Shown piece after piece: positions 50,795-63,050 of a stretch of DNA of 64,000 nt; the first letter of the stretch is position 1; every line of letters starts with the position of its first letter. The notes under the pieces are model-generated. The model did not search any database. It had not been told where the DNA came from and worked only from the letters and a program-made list of their open reading frames with translations. Source of the stretch: Semisulcospira habei. Lineage: Eukaryota; Mollusca; Gastropoda; Semisulcospiridae. The stretch is taken from NCBI GenBank assembly GCA_036245525.1, contig BTPG01000005.1, positions 183,512,691 through 183,576,690 of the forward strand, given 5' to 3'. Position numbers and translations under genes: made by a program.

Positions 50795-51164
50795 CTTCCA
50801 ACAAAACCCGCCGCTACCACACGCGAAGAAAGCCGCAAAGCGATTGGGCGAAGCGCTATGTTGCGCTGGGTGTTACGCGAACCCTTGAGGCCCTGCAAGG
50901 GATGCGCAGCTGGATTATACGGGCACGAAATAAAAACCCTTACTGACGCTGAGTTGGTATACCGGCCTCACCCTGTGCCTAGGTGACATGCACCAGTGGC
51001 GCCATTGTTGCTATTTTCGCACTGACCAGTCGCTCGGACCGGTCCTGTGCACCAGATCGGTTTAGAGCGAGTGCTCTCTGCACTTGTAACATCTTGATGA
51101 TGATTCAAGATGCACTGAGATGACTTTATTGTTGCTGGATAGAACTACACAGCAAAACTTGTCT

Positions 51165-51455
51165 TGCCACCGCAGGTGCTGCCGCGGCTTACCATTCACT
51201 CACTCTCTCATTCCACAAATTACAATAACAGAGCTACAAAACTGATGGACAATGACTCCGGACGGGTGAAACTCGTCACCGCAAGGCCCATGTAATTGGC
51301 TGGCGCCAGTGGCGTCATCCCGACCGGAACCTCCCCGACAAAAATAGAATGCTAAAGACAGCAGCCTACTCACTGAGATGTCTCCTGAACACACTAGTAT
51401 ATGCAGTTTGTTAAATTTCTACTTGACTAAAGCTAGTACATAAAAATACAAGTAC
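51165..51455. repeat. Dispersed repeat S, copy 2
   Basis: Matches 17638-17895 in order (CAGAGCTACAAAA, GGCGCCAGTGGCGTCATCCC, TGTCTCCTGAACACA). Confidence 0.6.
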
Positions 51456-52019
51456 AATGATGATGATGATGTCCGCTTGTAACTTATGCGCATCCACTCC
51501 ATGCTAGCTGATGCTCAGGACGCAAAAAACAACAACAAACAAAAACAAAAACTAAAAAGTTTTAAAAAACTTGAAAACATTGAGGATGAGTTGGTGTAAC
51601 TCGCCCTGTGCGTTAACCGCACCAGCGGCGCCATTGTTGCTATTTTCGCACCAGACCGGTCGATCGGACCGGTCACTGATGTCAGTGCACCACGGGTCGG
51701 TTTAGAGCGTGTGCTTTCTGCACCCGGAGCAATCTCGAAGAAAGAATCACGTGACATTCGATTGCTGCAAAATAAGATGAATAAAAAATAAACCCTTTCC
51801 CATATGCAATCCGACAATATTACTTTACACGTCTAGAAACGACAAATACACAAGAAACGAAACATTTTCATTGCATCGAATCGCCCCCTCCGCACACGCA
51901 GAAACGAGGTGAAAATTCATTTCGATTGGTACAGGGGAGGTAACTCTCCACAGACACATGCTCGGGCCATTTCTGACAGTACTGACGCTTAAAAATCAGA
52001 TAAATATATGATGTGTGCC

Positions 52020-52100
52020 TTTCTCTTAAGATAAGATAGGATAAGATAAACTTTATTGCCATATGCTTAAACATTAGGAATTTTTGCGGCATAACTGACG
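52020..52100 (-). mobile_element. Retroposon 3' end with (TTATC)n tail
   Basis: Minus strand: CATATGGCAATAAAGTTTAT then CTTATCCTATCTTATCTTA. The same tail, on the plus strand, is at 57615-57668 (CATATGGCAATAAACCATC). The upstream body, to about 52440, is unidentified. Confidence 0.6.
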
Positions 52101-53094
52101 AGCGTCCATATTAACATCAGTCAACACATAAAACATACACACACTGATCAGTCACACACTCCGTCTAAAATAACCAAACACACATATGTATAGCAGTCAT
52201 TCTACTAAGTGTGCACACACATTTAAGTAAGTAAAATAAAATAAATCTATAGCATAGTAAACATTATGACAACAAAGACCGCCAAGCCCGAGCCGCAGCG
52301 AAAACAGATTAGCTAAATTCATATCTCTGTATATCCTGTTTAAGAAGAGGTTTAACAGAACATATATAAACAACTAAGATAGGCTGTATGTATACAATAC
52401 AATACAAGTGAATTCCCGACGATATCGAATAAACGTAAGAGCTTTTGAATGCGTAAACAGGGACGGTTCAAGTGAATCGAGGCTGCGGCCGCCGTCCGGC
52501 TCAAGTGATAAGCCGCCATCTTGTAGGCTTCGCAGTCGGAAAGCCTCAGAAAACTGACCTAAATCATATTTTGCTGGTACTTTAGTAATGATTCTTTACA
52601 GATTCCATTTCGAAATGATCCTCCCGCTTAAATCTTACAGAATCGTGCGTCCAGTCACATCACTCATTCAGTTTAGCCATATAATAATCGACCTACGAAA
52701 GATTTCGTTAAAACAGCGAGTGTCAGGTTTGGCTTGTATAGCGACAGATAACATGTGACCGAGCGAACGACGCTGATTGGGCAGCGGGTAGAAATGTTTC
52801 AGCGAAATGTTTCGGGATTTTTTATAATTTTTTTTTTTAAGAGACCGGTTGTATTGCTCGAAATGTACCATTTCGCATTTCGTGAAACGGTGAAACTGAT
52901 GGAGAACTAATGTCCAAAATGCGCTCGTTTCGACGAAATGTTCCACCGCGTCTCCGGCTTGTGAGGAGGCTCCACGAAACATTACACGATTTGGCAGATT
53001 TGAAAAATAGCTTTTTTCCCTATTGGTGGTGATTTTTTTTACATCTGCATCTCTTTGCGGCAGAAAGCACCGTCGTAGTTGTAGTAAGAGAGAT

Positions 53095-54475
53095 GTGTGC
53101 ACACCTTGAGTACGGATCCAATGCATAGTTGACGGCAGCCCAGTCACTGAGTCACACCAGCAGACCATTGACAGAGTTCAAAATCAGGCACTGCGTAACA
53201 TCACCGGCGCCGCAATGAGATCCACACCAAATGAAAAGATGGAAGAGACAACAGGCATCCCACGGCCCCTGCGCATGAGAAGAGATTGCAAAGCCTTGAT
53301 ACATTCCACAAAGGTCAAGTCTTAAGAGATTGCAAGCTTTGATACAGTCCACAAAGGTCAAGTCTTCCAAAGACCATCCTATGAACGCCAGGATGAAACC
53401 CAACCAACCTCCCAGGGAGACTGAAAAGACGATCAAGCTTCATGTGAAGGAGTCGAGAGCACTGCAGAGAAAACACCAGGCAAAGCTCCCTGCGCAGAGG
53501 TTCTGAATCCTGCTAGCGACCTCCCATCCTGGGAAAGTAAGCCAGAAAACATCACCATCTCTTCCACGGTACCCTAGCGCTACATCACCACCAAAGATGA
53601 GCACACAGCACTGTGAGCAAAAAAGCCCTGACACTGGCCATGCTCGAAGAAAACTATCCCCAGGAAGCATGGATACGGGCATACACCGATGGATCAGCCA
53701 CACTGATGCAGTTCAGAATGGAGGGGCTGGGGTGTACATTCAGTACCCAAACGGAAAATGGCAGGCAGAGGCAGTACCAACAGGCCTTCACTGCACACTA
53801 AATTACAGAGCTGAGGTGGAAGCCCTGGTCCGCGCTGCAAACATCCTTAGTGGCACTGCAGACCCTGATGCCGGATTGTCTTCCTGACTGCTGCAATGTC
53901 TGTCCTTGAGGCAGCAACAGCAAGCAAACTGCCAAGTCTACAAGAGGCACTGCAAAACATCAAGAGCACCAGACTGGTGCTGCAGTGGATCCTTCACACT
54001 GTGGCATCTACGGCAATGAAGAAGCTGACAGAATGGCAAAAGTGGGCGCAGAGGCGGGAAGAACAAGATGAAAATGGAGTCAGCTTCACAGCAGAAGACC
54101 ATGATTAAGTCTGTGTACAGACCACCACAACGACCCCCTAGACAGTTACCATCAGCTGTCCAGACAAGTGAGCAGGTGACCGTCTTCCGTCTGAGGACCG
54201 TGCACAACCGACTCCATCTCCACCGGCACAGACGCTTCCACCTCGTGCCATCTCCCCTGTGCCCTTGTGGAGAAGCAGAGCAGACCACAGAGCACATCCT
54301 CCAGGACTGTGGGAAATACCAGCTGCTGTGGGAGGAGATATGGCCGAAGCCCGCCACTCTACAAGAGAAACTGTACGGGCCGGTGGAGGCGCTACAGAAG
54401 ACCACATATTTCATTTTGAGAGCCAAACTCCAAGTCAGTGTGACGGCGTTCGAGAAGAAGAAGAAGATGAGCGAA
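53095..54475 (+). mobile_element. Jockey/I-like LINE fragment with RNase H domain
   Basis: Frameshifted plus-strand segments in order: IDRVQNQALRNITGAAMRST, TGIPRPLRMRRDCKALIH, RNase H start RAYTDGSAT, GGAGVYIQYPNGKWQAEAVP, NYRAEVEALVRAANIL, VLQWI, then TVFRLRTVHNRLHLHRHRRF, PLCPCGEAEQTTEHILQDCG and EEIWPKPATLQEKLYGPVE. The order (end of RT, RNase H, C-terminal CxC...H..DC motif) is that of Jockey/I-group LINEs. It ends in (GAA)n, and an 82-bp segment near 53290-53370 is tandemly repeated. Multiple shifts make it inactive. Confidence 0.85.
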
Positions 54476-55424
54476 CTGAATGTACAATGGACTTGACTCA
54501 GGAGTACGCAAGTTCTGACGAGAACGAACTGCCCCCGGAGACCTATGTTTCGAAGCAAGTTTGCTGCTTTCACGGCATAAATCTTCTCAAAATAAGAGAT
54601 AAGTTGACTCTGCGGCATACAAGCCTCCACCATCTCAGTCTGACAAACTTTGTCAGACTTAGCGTTGGCCTCCCCTCATAGTAACGCGCAATTCAATTGG
54701 CGCGTTACTATGAGGCGAGGTAACGCTAAAAGTCACAAACCGGAAACGAACCGTTTTTCGACTGCGATCGCTGACAATCTTCCGCGTGAACGTACGAGAC
54801 CACGCACTAAACAGTGCAGAAGCCGCCTACAAGCGCGCGCAGTTCTGGTGCACCTGACCGGTCCGAGCGACCGGTCTGGTGCGAAAATAGCAATAATGGC
54901 GCCGCTGGTGTGTTTAACGTACAGGGCGAGGTAACAGCAACATTGACTGAGCAATCTCAGAGACTAAGAATCACGTGACGTTTGATTGCTGCAAAATAAG
55001 ATGAATAAAAAATAGCGGACCCTTTCCCATATGCAATCAGGCAATAGTGCACCACGAAACATTACACGATATAGCAGATTTGAAAAAATAGCTTTTCCCC
55101 CCTCAATGGTGGTGATTTTGCGACATCTGCGTCGCTTTGCAGGGGCCGCATAGCTGTAGTACGAGAGACGAGTGCCACAGGCAAGTTCTGACGAGAATGA
55201 ACTACTGACTCCCGGAGACCTGTCCTTTCCGGTGGGAACGTACGCCCTCGACCCCATTTTATGTTCTGATGGTAGGGGGGTGGGGTGTGTGTGTGTGTGG
55301 GGGGGGGGGGGAGGGTAACGCTAAAACCAGAAACGAACCGTTTTTCGACTGCGATCACAATCTTCAGCGGGAACTACGTACGAGACCACACTACAAGTGC
55401 AGAAGCCTACATGCGAGCGCAGTT

Positions 55425-55640
55425 AATAATAATAATACCGTTATTATATAGGCGCTTTTTCTCAATTTTTGGGCAAATCAAAGCGCCGCGAACTGAAACC
55501 CAACACGCATACTCACGTAACAGACACGGATTTACGTCATTTAAGACAAACACAGTACAAGACAGACGAAGGGCCAGTTTAGCTACTGAAGTTACAGAGA
55601 TTTTTGATCGCTTGTATTTGAAATTTGTAAAGTGGCCTGA
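55425..55640 (-). mobile_element. CR1/L2-type LINE 3' end
   Basis: Starts AATAATAATACCGTTATTAT (tail on the minus strand) with TATAGGCGCTTTTTCTC and AAAGCGCCGCGAACTGAAAC, resembling the tail next to 36349. No coding part retained. Confidence 0.5.
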
Positions 55641-56148
55641 AACCGGTACCAAAGTGTGGGGGTGGGGGGGGGGGGGGGGGGGGGGAAGAACCGGAGTACC
55701 CGGAGAAAAAAACCCCCGACAGTGCACAGGACCAGTCTGAGCGACCGGACAGATGAAAAAAAAAAAAAATCGCAGTAATGGCGCCACTGGTGCGTTTAAC
55801 CTAGATACAGGGCGAGGTATACCAACTCAGCCTTACTGATAGGAAGATTATTTTCTCCTTTGCAAAATGCGTTTTCATTAGCTTGCAACAACATAATTAC
55901 ACACAATTTCCAATTCATTTTTCCCTCAATTACAGGTGCTTGAAAAACACCCATGACAAACAACAGAAACAAACAAAAAGTGTAAGTACTCACGCCACCC
56001 CCTGGCCCCCCCCCCCCTCGCCACAAAACAACAAAGACAAACAAGCACAAAACAAAAACCCAAACAAACAAGACAAAACAAACAAACGTCTAATGATACA
56101 ATGAGAAAAGACAAAACTCACCTTTCAGAACACTTGGGCAGAGGATGT

Positions 56149-56149
56149 G

Positions 56150-56217
<68 letters not shown>

Positions 56218-56233
56218 TAATAATAATAATAAT
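56149..56233. repeat. (TAA)n microsatellite
   Basis: About 28 TAA units with one interruption, adjoining the LTR element. Confidence 0.95.
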
Positions 56234-56238
56234 AAAGG

Positions 56239-57233
56239 TGTTACGTGGTGGGGTCGTAGTCGTAGTATGATAAACACACCAGACGCACGCACGAAAGGTT
56301 CTTTTAAATAAACTTCTTTCAGCTGCAACCCGTCACACGTGGCTTAAGGATGTAGACAATACTGGAGTAACAGTTCCAACAATATTTTAATTCAGCGATG
56401 CGATCTGCACACAATGCATTTCCAAATGCACCTACACTATTCAATGTCTTCTCTTCTGCAAATGTCAACACTGGCGACACAAAGTTCCTCACACAACATA
56501 CACCACCTTTACGCTGCGTCTCCCACAATGTACACCCTATACGGGCCACGTACCTACGATAAACTGTGTGTCCCTACAACTGACAATGCGTGACAATGTA
56601 CACACGTGGCTTACCAGCAACAACTCTTTATAGTAAAACAACTTTCCAAAATAATCCAAAGAACCCACTCAACGCAGCTAATCAGAACGGAACACGTTAC
56701 CAAAACTCATAAATATTAATAAAAGAAGAACGTTCTCGAATAACTATACTGGTCTACAAAATTCGACTGCTCATTTCAGCCCCAAATCCCAGTATGTAAT
56801 GATATCACACAAAAATATTGTAAACCGTTTACGACTTTTCACAACACGCAAAGAACGGCTGCTAATTTCACGCGCACAGTAAACAACTATGACTAGCAAC
56901 TTTGCTACTATGTTACAAAAATGTTGCTCACTCCTTTGACGTCACATGTACGAGGTCACTAGACAGCGCGACCCTGCTTCGAACGTTCTGGTTCATTCTC
57001 AGCTAATCTACGCAAAAATCGACCGCTCTTCTCCGTGCGACTTTTCTAGAAGTTTCCGGACTAAAATTAGCGTGTCATAACAAAGCCAAATCCGTTATCA
57101 TGCACGAACGATAAAGAATCTCACTGAAAAGGTACGCGATACGTAACCACGACAGCTCAAATAAATATCGGATCGTTTCCCTATGATTAACACATGTATG
57201 CTCTCACAGGACAACACAACCACAATCGTAACA
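56239..57233 (-). repeat. 3' LTR, 995 bp
   Basis: TG...CA ends. Its 57103-57233 part is nearly identical to 57773-57904 of the other LTR, with three or so differences visible over ~130 bp. Confidence 0.8.
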
Positions 57234-57461
57234 TTACCCCCCCTCGTTAGAATGAAATTTCACAAAAAAATTCTTCTCAAATCTCAAAATACGGTTGTGG
57301 CTGTATTAACCTACACAAAACCACAAATAATAAGAATTTCACATCAAAATCAAATCAAAATAATCGTTTCACAGTTCCTTTAAACTGTCCTGAGCGAAGA
57401 CATGTCCCTTGGAGAGAGCGCGAGTGGCGAGTGAGAATGATTGTGTACAGTCAGTTTTTAA

Positions 57462-57464
<3 letters not shown>

Positions 57465-57556
<92 letters not shown>

Positions 57557-57566
57557 TGTGTGTGTT
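57465..57566. repeat. (CT)n(GT)n microsatellite
   Basis: CT to ~57539 followed by GT; lies within the LTR-element remnant. Confidence 0.97.
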
Positions 57567-57614
57567 TAGTCTTAGTAACTGACATCAAGACAAATTCCAA
57601 TGTTTTTATTGTTT

Positions 57615-57668
57615 TGTACATGGAAACATATGGCAATAAACCATCTTATCTTATCTTATCTTATCTTA
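57615..57668 (+). mobile_element. Retroposon 3' end with (TTATC)n tail
   Basis: GGAAACATATGGCAATAAAC then (TTATC)4, the same family as 52020-52100 in opposite orientation. Confidence 0.6.
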
Positions 57669-58034
57669 AACTGTCATGGACACCGATATGTTTCTTTAAA
57701 CTGTTCTGACACAGAAATGTTCATTTAAACTGCTCTGCTCAGGTAATCCAAAGTTCTGTGAACCCTTGATAGACACGAACGATAAAGAATCTCACTGAAA
57801 AGGTACGCGATACGTAACCACGACAGCTCAAATAAATATCGGATCGTTTCCCTACGATTAACACATGTATGCTCTCACAGCACAACACAACCACAATCGT
57901 AACAAAAGGTAATTTGTATAGCGCCTAATCACCAAGGTGCTCTAGGCGCTTTACAATCACAGTAATGAAACATAAAGCAAAATACAAAAACAAGCACATA
58001 CAACAACAAAAATACATTGATTTACAAGGAGAAG

Positions 58035-58176
<142 letters not shown>

Positions 58177-58335
58177 TGAATGTGTACTGAATTAATGTCA
58201 AAATTTAGTAATTTGTTTTGCAGCTCAATGTACAATATAATTACTTATGCTTTTTTTTATTTTTTTTTTATTTTTTATTTTTTATTTTTACAGAATCACG
58301 ATCCATGTTTGTTTCTTTTCATGAACAACGTTGGC

Positions 58336-58540
58336 TTAACTCACTCTACCCCACAGCAGGATAAGGATCGACCATGATAGTTCAAGGGTGATGCCAGAAT
58401 AGCTTGGCGCCTACGGGCGCCAAGCTATTCTGGCATCACCCTTGAACTATCATGGTCGATATGTGTCCTGCACTGCAATGCAGTTTTGAGAGGACAGTGG
58501 CAAAATTTAAGGATTTTGGTGTTGGGGTAGAATGAGTTAA
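58336..58540. repeat. Family A MITE
   Basis: TTAACTCACTCTACCCCACA to GGGGTAGAATGAGTTAA. The inner arms around GGCGCCTACGGGCGCC are perfect over more than 35 bp, implying a young copy. Confidence 0.93.
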
Positions 58541-58811
58541 CTAAGATGCACGACACAAAGCTGTTTACCTCCCACTGACCGTTTCGGCCGTCTGCACATT
58601 TGAGGGGAGGTAATTTCTGCTCACTTCGTTGGTAAAAAAAATCGACACAAGATTATCTCCCATACTCCATGGAGCGAGAGCAAAATGTTCTATCTTTTTC
58701 TTTGATTACAGTTCAGCTACCGCACTTCCAAAATTATAAAATTATTGTATCTATTGATCAAACCCGCGCTTATGTGTTTCGTCGTAAATACGTAGTTTTT
58801 GTTAATAACTA

Positions 58812-58812
<1 letters not shown>

Positions 58813-58865
<53 letters not shown>

Positions 58866-58907
58866 CAAATGTGTGTGTATGTGTGTGTGTATGTGTGTGT
58901 GCCAAGT

Positions 58908-58983
<76 letters not shown>
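58813..58983. repeat. (TG)n microsatellite, compound
   Basis: Three TG blocks separated by CCAAATG, TATG and CCAAG interruptions. Confidence 0.97.
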
Positions 58984-58986
<3 letters not shown>

Positions 58987-59983
58987 AATCAGTAAACTGG
59001 TGCACTGTCAAAAACAAAATAGCTACACTCAGTGGCGAAGAAACCGGGTTGGGTGGGTGGGGGAAGGGGGCTCCCCAAATAAAAAGTAGGAGGCGCCAGA
59101 ATATACCCTATCAATGCACTCCCCACCCTCTCTGCACTCTTTTTATGCGGCTGGACTTCAATCACCGCCCCCCTCCCCCACCCCCCAAACAAACAAACAA
59201 AACAACAACAGACAAACACACACACACACAAACAAACAACAACAAACAAACAAAAAAGCCCCAACAAACCCAAAAAAAAAAAAAAAAGAAAAAAAAAAAA
59301 GCTTGTTTTAATTTTGGGAGGCTGGCAATTAACATGTCAAGCACACTGCCCATCTCCCCTAACAAAAAATATCTACTTATGCCACTGTCAACGTGCCAGG
59401 AAAGAATACAGCAATAAAAAGGGGGACAATCTTCAAAGTATCCAGGTGGTTTTTTAAGTCTTTTTTATTTATAGAAGGGGCTTTTTAGTATGGGTCGCGG
59501 TGGGGTGAATTTAATAGCATGTCCATGATGTCAAAGGCGGGCAGGCATAAACCACTGACAACTGAAGTAACAAGATAAAAATTACGTCATGTCTAGTTAC
59601 GCAAACCTCGCTGATGTGTGTGTGTGTGCCAAATGTGTGTGTGTGTGTGCGTATGTATGTAGACACTGACGAGAATCTGATATATTTACTGTACGCAGAA
59701 GCTTGAAACTTGGCAAAATACTTTATTTAAGTGGTGGCTAATAGAGCTGTAACTGGATGTCTCAATGAACCTTAAAGACATAAAAGACCGTTTATAGAAA
59801 GTCGGTTGACCCAGATTAGAATCCGTAATTTGTGTCATATTTACTTGAAATTTTGGATATAACTAGTTTGGAGAAAGGCATTGGATGAGTTCGTTAGCCA
59901 GCTTTGTACCTCTTCGACCTTTTGAATAATAATTAATTCATTTTTGCAAGTTTTGTATCCACTATATACTCCCATCAAACAGT
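58984..59983. other. Unannotated stretch with simple-sequence tracts
   Basis: Contains G-rich and A/C-rich tracts (59045-59070, 59175-59300), a TG block at 59618-59650, and no ORF or repeat family I recognise. Confidence 0.5.
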
Positions 59984-59996
59984 CAGCCCTGGAAGA

Positions 59997-60103
59997 TTAT
60001 TATTGGCGTTTAACGCCGAGCAGGCGACTAAGGCCATCTCACGGCGGGATGGGTAAAAATCTGGTCGGCCAGACTAAAAGCAAGGTCTTAAGACAAGATG
60101 TAA
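59997..60103 (-). mobile_element. SINE-like retroposon with 13-bp TSD
   Basis: CAGCCCTGGAAGA at 59984-59996 and 60104-60116 flanks a 107-bp insertion. On the minus strand it ends GGCGTTAAACGCCAATAATA, a CGTTAAACG-type SINE 3' end. Confidence 0.8.
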
Positions 60104-60116
60104 CAGCCCTGGAAGA

Positions 60117-60672
60117 GGCTGTGTGGAGCAAAACAGTCAGCCCTGGAAGAGCGTGCCTTTCCGCCGGATGAGTGACGTAAACATCAATTTCGTCACTGTG
60201 TACACGGCGTCCTGAGACTAGCGATGCAATGACGTTAAGCTTATAGTGACGTCATTTTGCTACTCGTGCTATTTATCATCGGAATTCTTGTCGCTACGCC
60301 AGCCCACAGAGCGCAGAATGGCGGGAAGCGCCGTGTGTCCGTTTTTATTTGTGTGCTGATCAGAGGTTGGCTTAGAGAGGAGGGAAATGGATCAGAAGGA
60401 AGCTTAAAAATATGAACAGCTGTGAATGTTCCTAAAAAAAACAACGCATGTGAGCTCCAAAACAATACGGGATGAAATCCTCATCTCGTTCAATAGGAGA
60501 TATTTCAACATCAGAATCATGTCAAATAGAAAAGATAGAGACCTTTGACAGCGAGGACAGCTTTCAAATAGAAAGGACTTTGTGGGTTATGGTTCATCCC
60601 ATCTTGTTCTTTCTCTCTCTTGCTCACACATTAACACACGTAAGCTTGTGTGACACAAAAATGTAAATGCGT

Positions 60673-60673
<1 letters not shown>
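60117..60673. other. Unannotated stretch
   Basis: No recognised gene; mixed composition. The flank repeats CAGTCAGCCCTGGAAGAG once more at ~60137, a pre-existing local duplication. Confidence 0.45.

Positions 60674-60736
<63 letters not shown>
60674..60736. repeat. (CA)n microsatellite
   Basis: About 31 CA units. Confidence 0.97.
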
Positions 60737-60737
<1 letters not shown>

Positions 60738-60987
60738 GAGAAAAGAAATCACAGCAAGTTAAATACTTCTCAGTTTTTATTTCAATAAAATCTTCGCCAA
60801 CAAAACAAACAGCATTATTTCGTCACTGCTTAAAGGTTGATTAAGCCGAAACGTGATGAATGCAAACAGTGAAATGTACACTCAATCTGCACAGTGACGT
60901 CATGATCACAATGACATGATGCACGGAAAAATTATTTAAAATAATTACAGCGATGACATCAATATTATATACCACCCTACCCTTCTA

Positions 60988-61040
60988 GTGCATGCAGCCA
61001 TCGGTACTGTTTACTGGAGGCTGCATGGACAAGGGGTTAA
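60988..61040. repeat. Family D element
   Basis: AGTGCATGCAGCCATCGGTA, CTGTTTACTGGAGGCTGCAT and GGACAAGGGGTTAA. Confidence 0.7.
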
Positions 61041-62662
61041 TCATCGCATAAATTACGAAAGTGGGGGCCTGCAAGGGCTGGGACCTCCAAAAACATGCTT
61101 ACGGAAAAGCGTACCCACGCGTTTGTTGTATAAGCAGCCACAACCAAAAGAATGGTAGGCTCTGCTAGGTGTAGAAAAAGTGATTTGTCAATCAACTGTC
61201 GTCTGCTGGAGTAGATGTGTGCGCGCTGGTCTGAAAGCCGTAACGTCCAAAATCACAGACCAGTACAAAGTTTTTGTAACACCTGTAGGAAACAGTCAAA
61301 AACACCCAGTGTCTGGAATTACTGTACTGTGCCACATCAAACCAGCTATCAAGCCGGCGGTGTGGTAAAGTCGTGTCGGTAATGAATGGACTTAATTGTG
61401 TAAAGCTAGTTTTCTCAAGAAATTCACGTTTGGAAAACTTTCTCCGCTCGATATGAATAACACTGTCATAAATGTATTCACTAGAAAAGACGATGTATAG
61501 AGTCTTCGAGAAGCTGCGATGATCATTTATCAGTATTGTCCACTTGACATCGCATGGGCAGTAACTCGTATGTTTTCCGACAGACGGAGTTGCGGCCCTT
61601 GGAAACAGAGATTGTATGGCAGTAGTTGCAATCCACAAAGCAACATTGTCGTTACAAAACCTAATGGCGTTGCTTCTACATCGAGAAAAAAAAAAGAAGC
61701 AGGCACAAAAATATGAGAAAACTTGAAGCAGTTCACACTGATTATCTCCCTTCATTCGCTACCGCGGTAGCGAATCACTGAAGAGGGAGAACCAGTGATG
61801 AAGCAATTACCGTATCATGGACAAATGCAGATGAATTGTGTAAATGTACATGAATGCTTGACTAAATCGTGCATGCAGGTGTGTAATAAAATGCACTGCC
61901 TTTAATATAAAAAAAAACATACACAAAATAAAAACCCGGAACAAAACGCTGATGGAAACCATTGAGAGGATATTGCACTAACCGATATGGAAACGGCACT
62001 AGTAACAAGCTTAAAACATTCGGCACACGATTTCAATTTACAACAAACTGAAGGGTGGTTCCAGGAAAATTGGCGAGCAGTGTGGAGAGGGTGAGGGGGT
62101 GGGGGCGGGAGGCGGGGGTGATGGGGTGGTGGTGGTGGTAATTAGACAAGGGACGATGGCGGGGAAGGGGCATCCAGGGGAAAAAGACGGGCTTGTGTTC
62201 AATAGCATGTCCGTTGAAAGGTCCTGGTAAATCAAAGTGGCACAGTTGGAGTGCGCCTGAGTTGATCAGTGTTTAGGTCGTACTCCATAGGCAATAGATT
62301 TCCCTGTCCCCCATAACCGCAACGTCCATTATCACTTCGGTGCCGTGGACGTTAAACCCTGAACTAACGAATCAACCGGGGAAAGAGGAAGGAAGGGGAG
62401 GGAAGCAATCAAGGCGGGCGGACAATGAGCGTAGGGGGTAGGGTGGTGGGTGGGGGTGTAATGGAACCGCGGGGTAATGGTTAAAGAACAACTATAAGCA
62501 GAACCAAATGTCTGTAAAACTCAAATCGCTCAAAAAATCCTTCCACAACTATGCTCGGCAAACTAAGGAATTCACACAATAAATTAGTACATGATTTCCA
62601 CCACTGACCAACAGCACAACCTGTCACTTGTTCGTTATCCACGGTAAACTACACGCCCTACA
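61041..62662. other. Largely unannotated stretch
   Basis: Holds a 187-codon minus-strand open frame (61192-61755) that I cannot identify, a CGCTACCGCGGTAGCG palindrome at ~61757, and G-rich tracts near 62080-62140 and 62430-62460. No domain or repeat family recognised. Confidence 0.4.
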
Positions 62663-62769
62663 AGAGGCACACTCACAGATTCTAATGAACCCGAAATCTG
62701 CAAGAGGCATAGATCCTCATGAGCCCCCGCAGACTGCGGGGGCTCATGAGGCCCTATGCCTCTTGCAGC
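62663..62769. repeat. Family B hairpin plus half-arm
   Basis: Complete hairpin at 62698-62769 (TGCAAGAGGCATAGATCCTC, GAGCCCCCGCAGACTGCGGG). A lone arm ACAAGAGGCACACTCACAGA precedes it. Confidence 0.88.
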
Positions 62770-62875
62770 TGGGTGGCAATAAATCGTTACTGAATTCACT
62801 GAGTGTAGAAAGGAATGGACTGTGAATTACAATAACGAGCAAAGTAAACCCGCCATGGCCATGTCACGTCACGGT

Positions 62876-62935
62876 CTTGGTCGAAGATTTTGGACTTTAC
62901 GATCTTAGGTCGCAAGATCCAGAATCACAGACCGG
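62876..62935. repeat. Family G-like inverted repeat
   Basis: GTCTTGGTCGAAGATTTTGG ... GATCCAGAATCACAGACC, imperfect. Confidence 0.6.
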
Positions 62936-62942
62936 GACCCAG

Positions 62943-63050
62943 TTGCACGAGTGAGCTTATTCCTGCGCCAGCCAGTGTGCAAGATGCTCCGTTATAATAG
63001 CGGAGCGGCTTGCTTAGTGACTGGCGCAGGACTGAAGCTCACTCGTGCAA
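62943..63050. repeat. Family E hairpin
   Basis: TTGCACGAGTGAGCTTATTC ... GCAAGATGCTCCGTTATAAT ... CTCACTCGTGCAA; some arm mismatches. Confidence 0.85.

Larger units (their letters stand above)
51584..54938. mobile_element. Inner family M element, 3.4 kb, with exact 8-bp TSD
   Basis: AACATTGA at 51576-51583 and 54939-54946. Left end GGATGAGTTGGTGTAACTCG-CCCTG; right end GTACAGGGCGAGGTAACAGC. It carries family M internal sequence (51610-51830, 52970-53090, 54500-54930) separated by insertions, including a LINE fragment. Confidence 0.85.
50947..55831. mobile_element. Outer family M element, 4.9 kb with nested insertions
   Basis: TSD CTTACTGA at 50939-50946 and 55832-55839. Inverted ends GCTGAGTTGGTATACC and reverse, followed by CCTCACCCTGTGCCTAGGTG on the left and GTTTAACCTAGATACAGGGC on the right. 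It contains dispersed repeat S, the inner family M element and several simple repeats. It starts 153 bp upstream of the ACSS2 ATG. Confidence 0.85.
56239..57904 (-). mobile_element. LTR retrotransposon remnant, TSD AAAGG
   Basis: AAAGG at 56234-56238 and 57905-57909 flank the element. It starts TGTTACG and ends CGTAACA. Read on the minus strand: truncated 5' LTR (57904-57772), a ~540-bp internal remnant, a polypurine tract GAGGGGGGG (57236-57244), and the complete 3' LTR (57233-56239, 995 bp). A 5-bp TSD fits Gypsy/Copia/BEL-type elements. No gag or pol coding sequence survives. Confidence 0.8.

Noticed and set aside
61192..61755. 187-codon minus-strand ORF as a host gene
   Set aside because: No recognisable domain, low-complexity Phe/Cys stretch, and it overlaps repeat-like sequence; left as unassigned.
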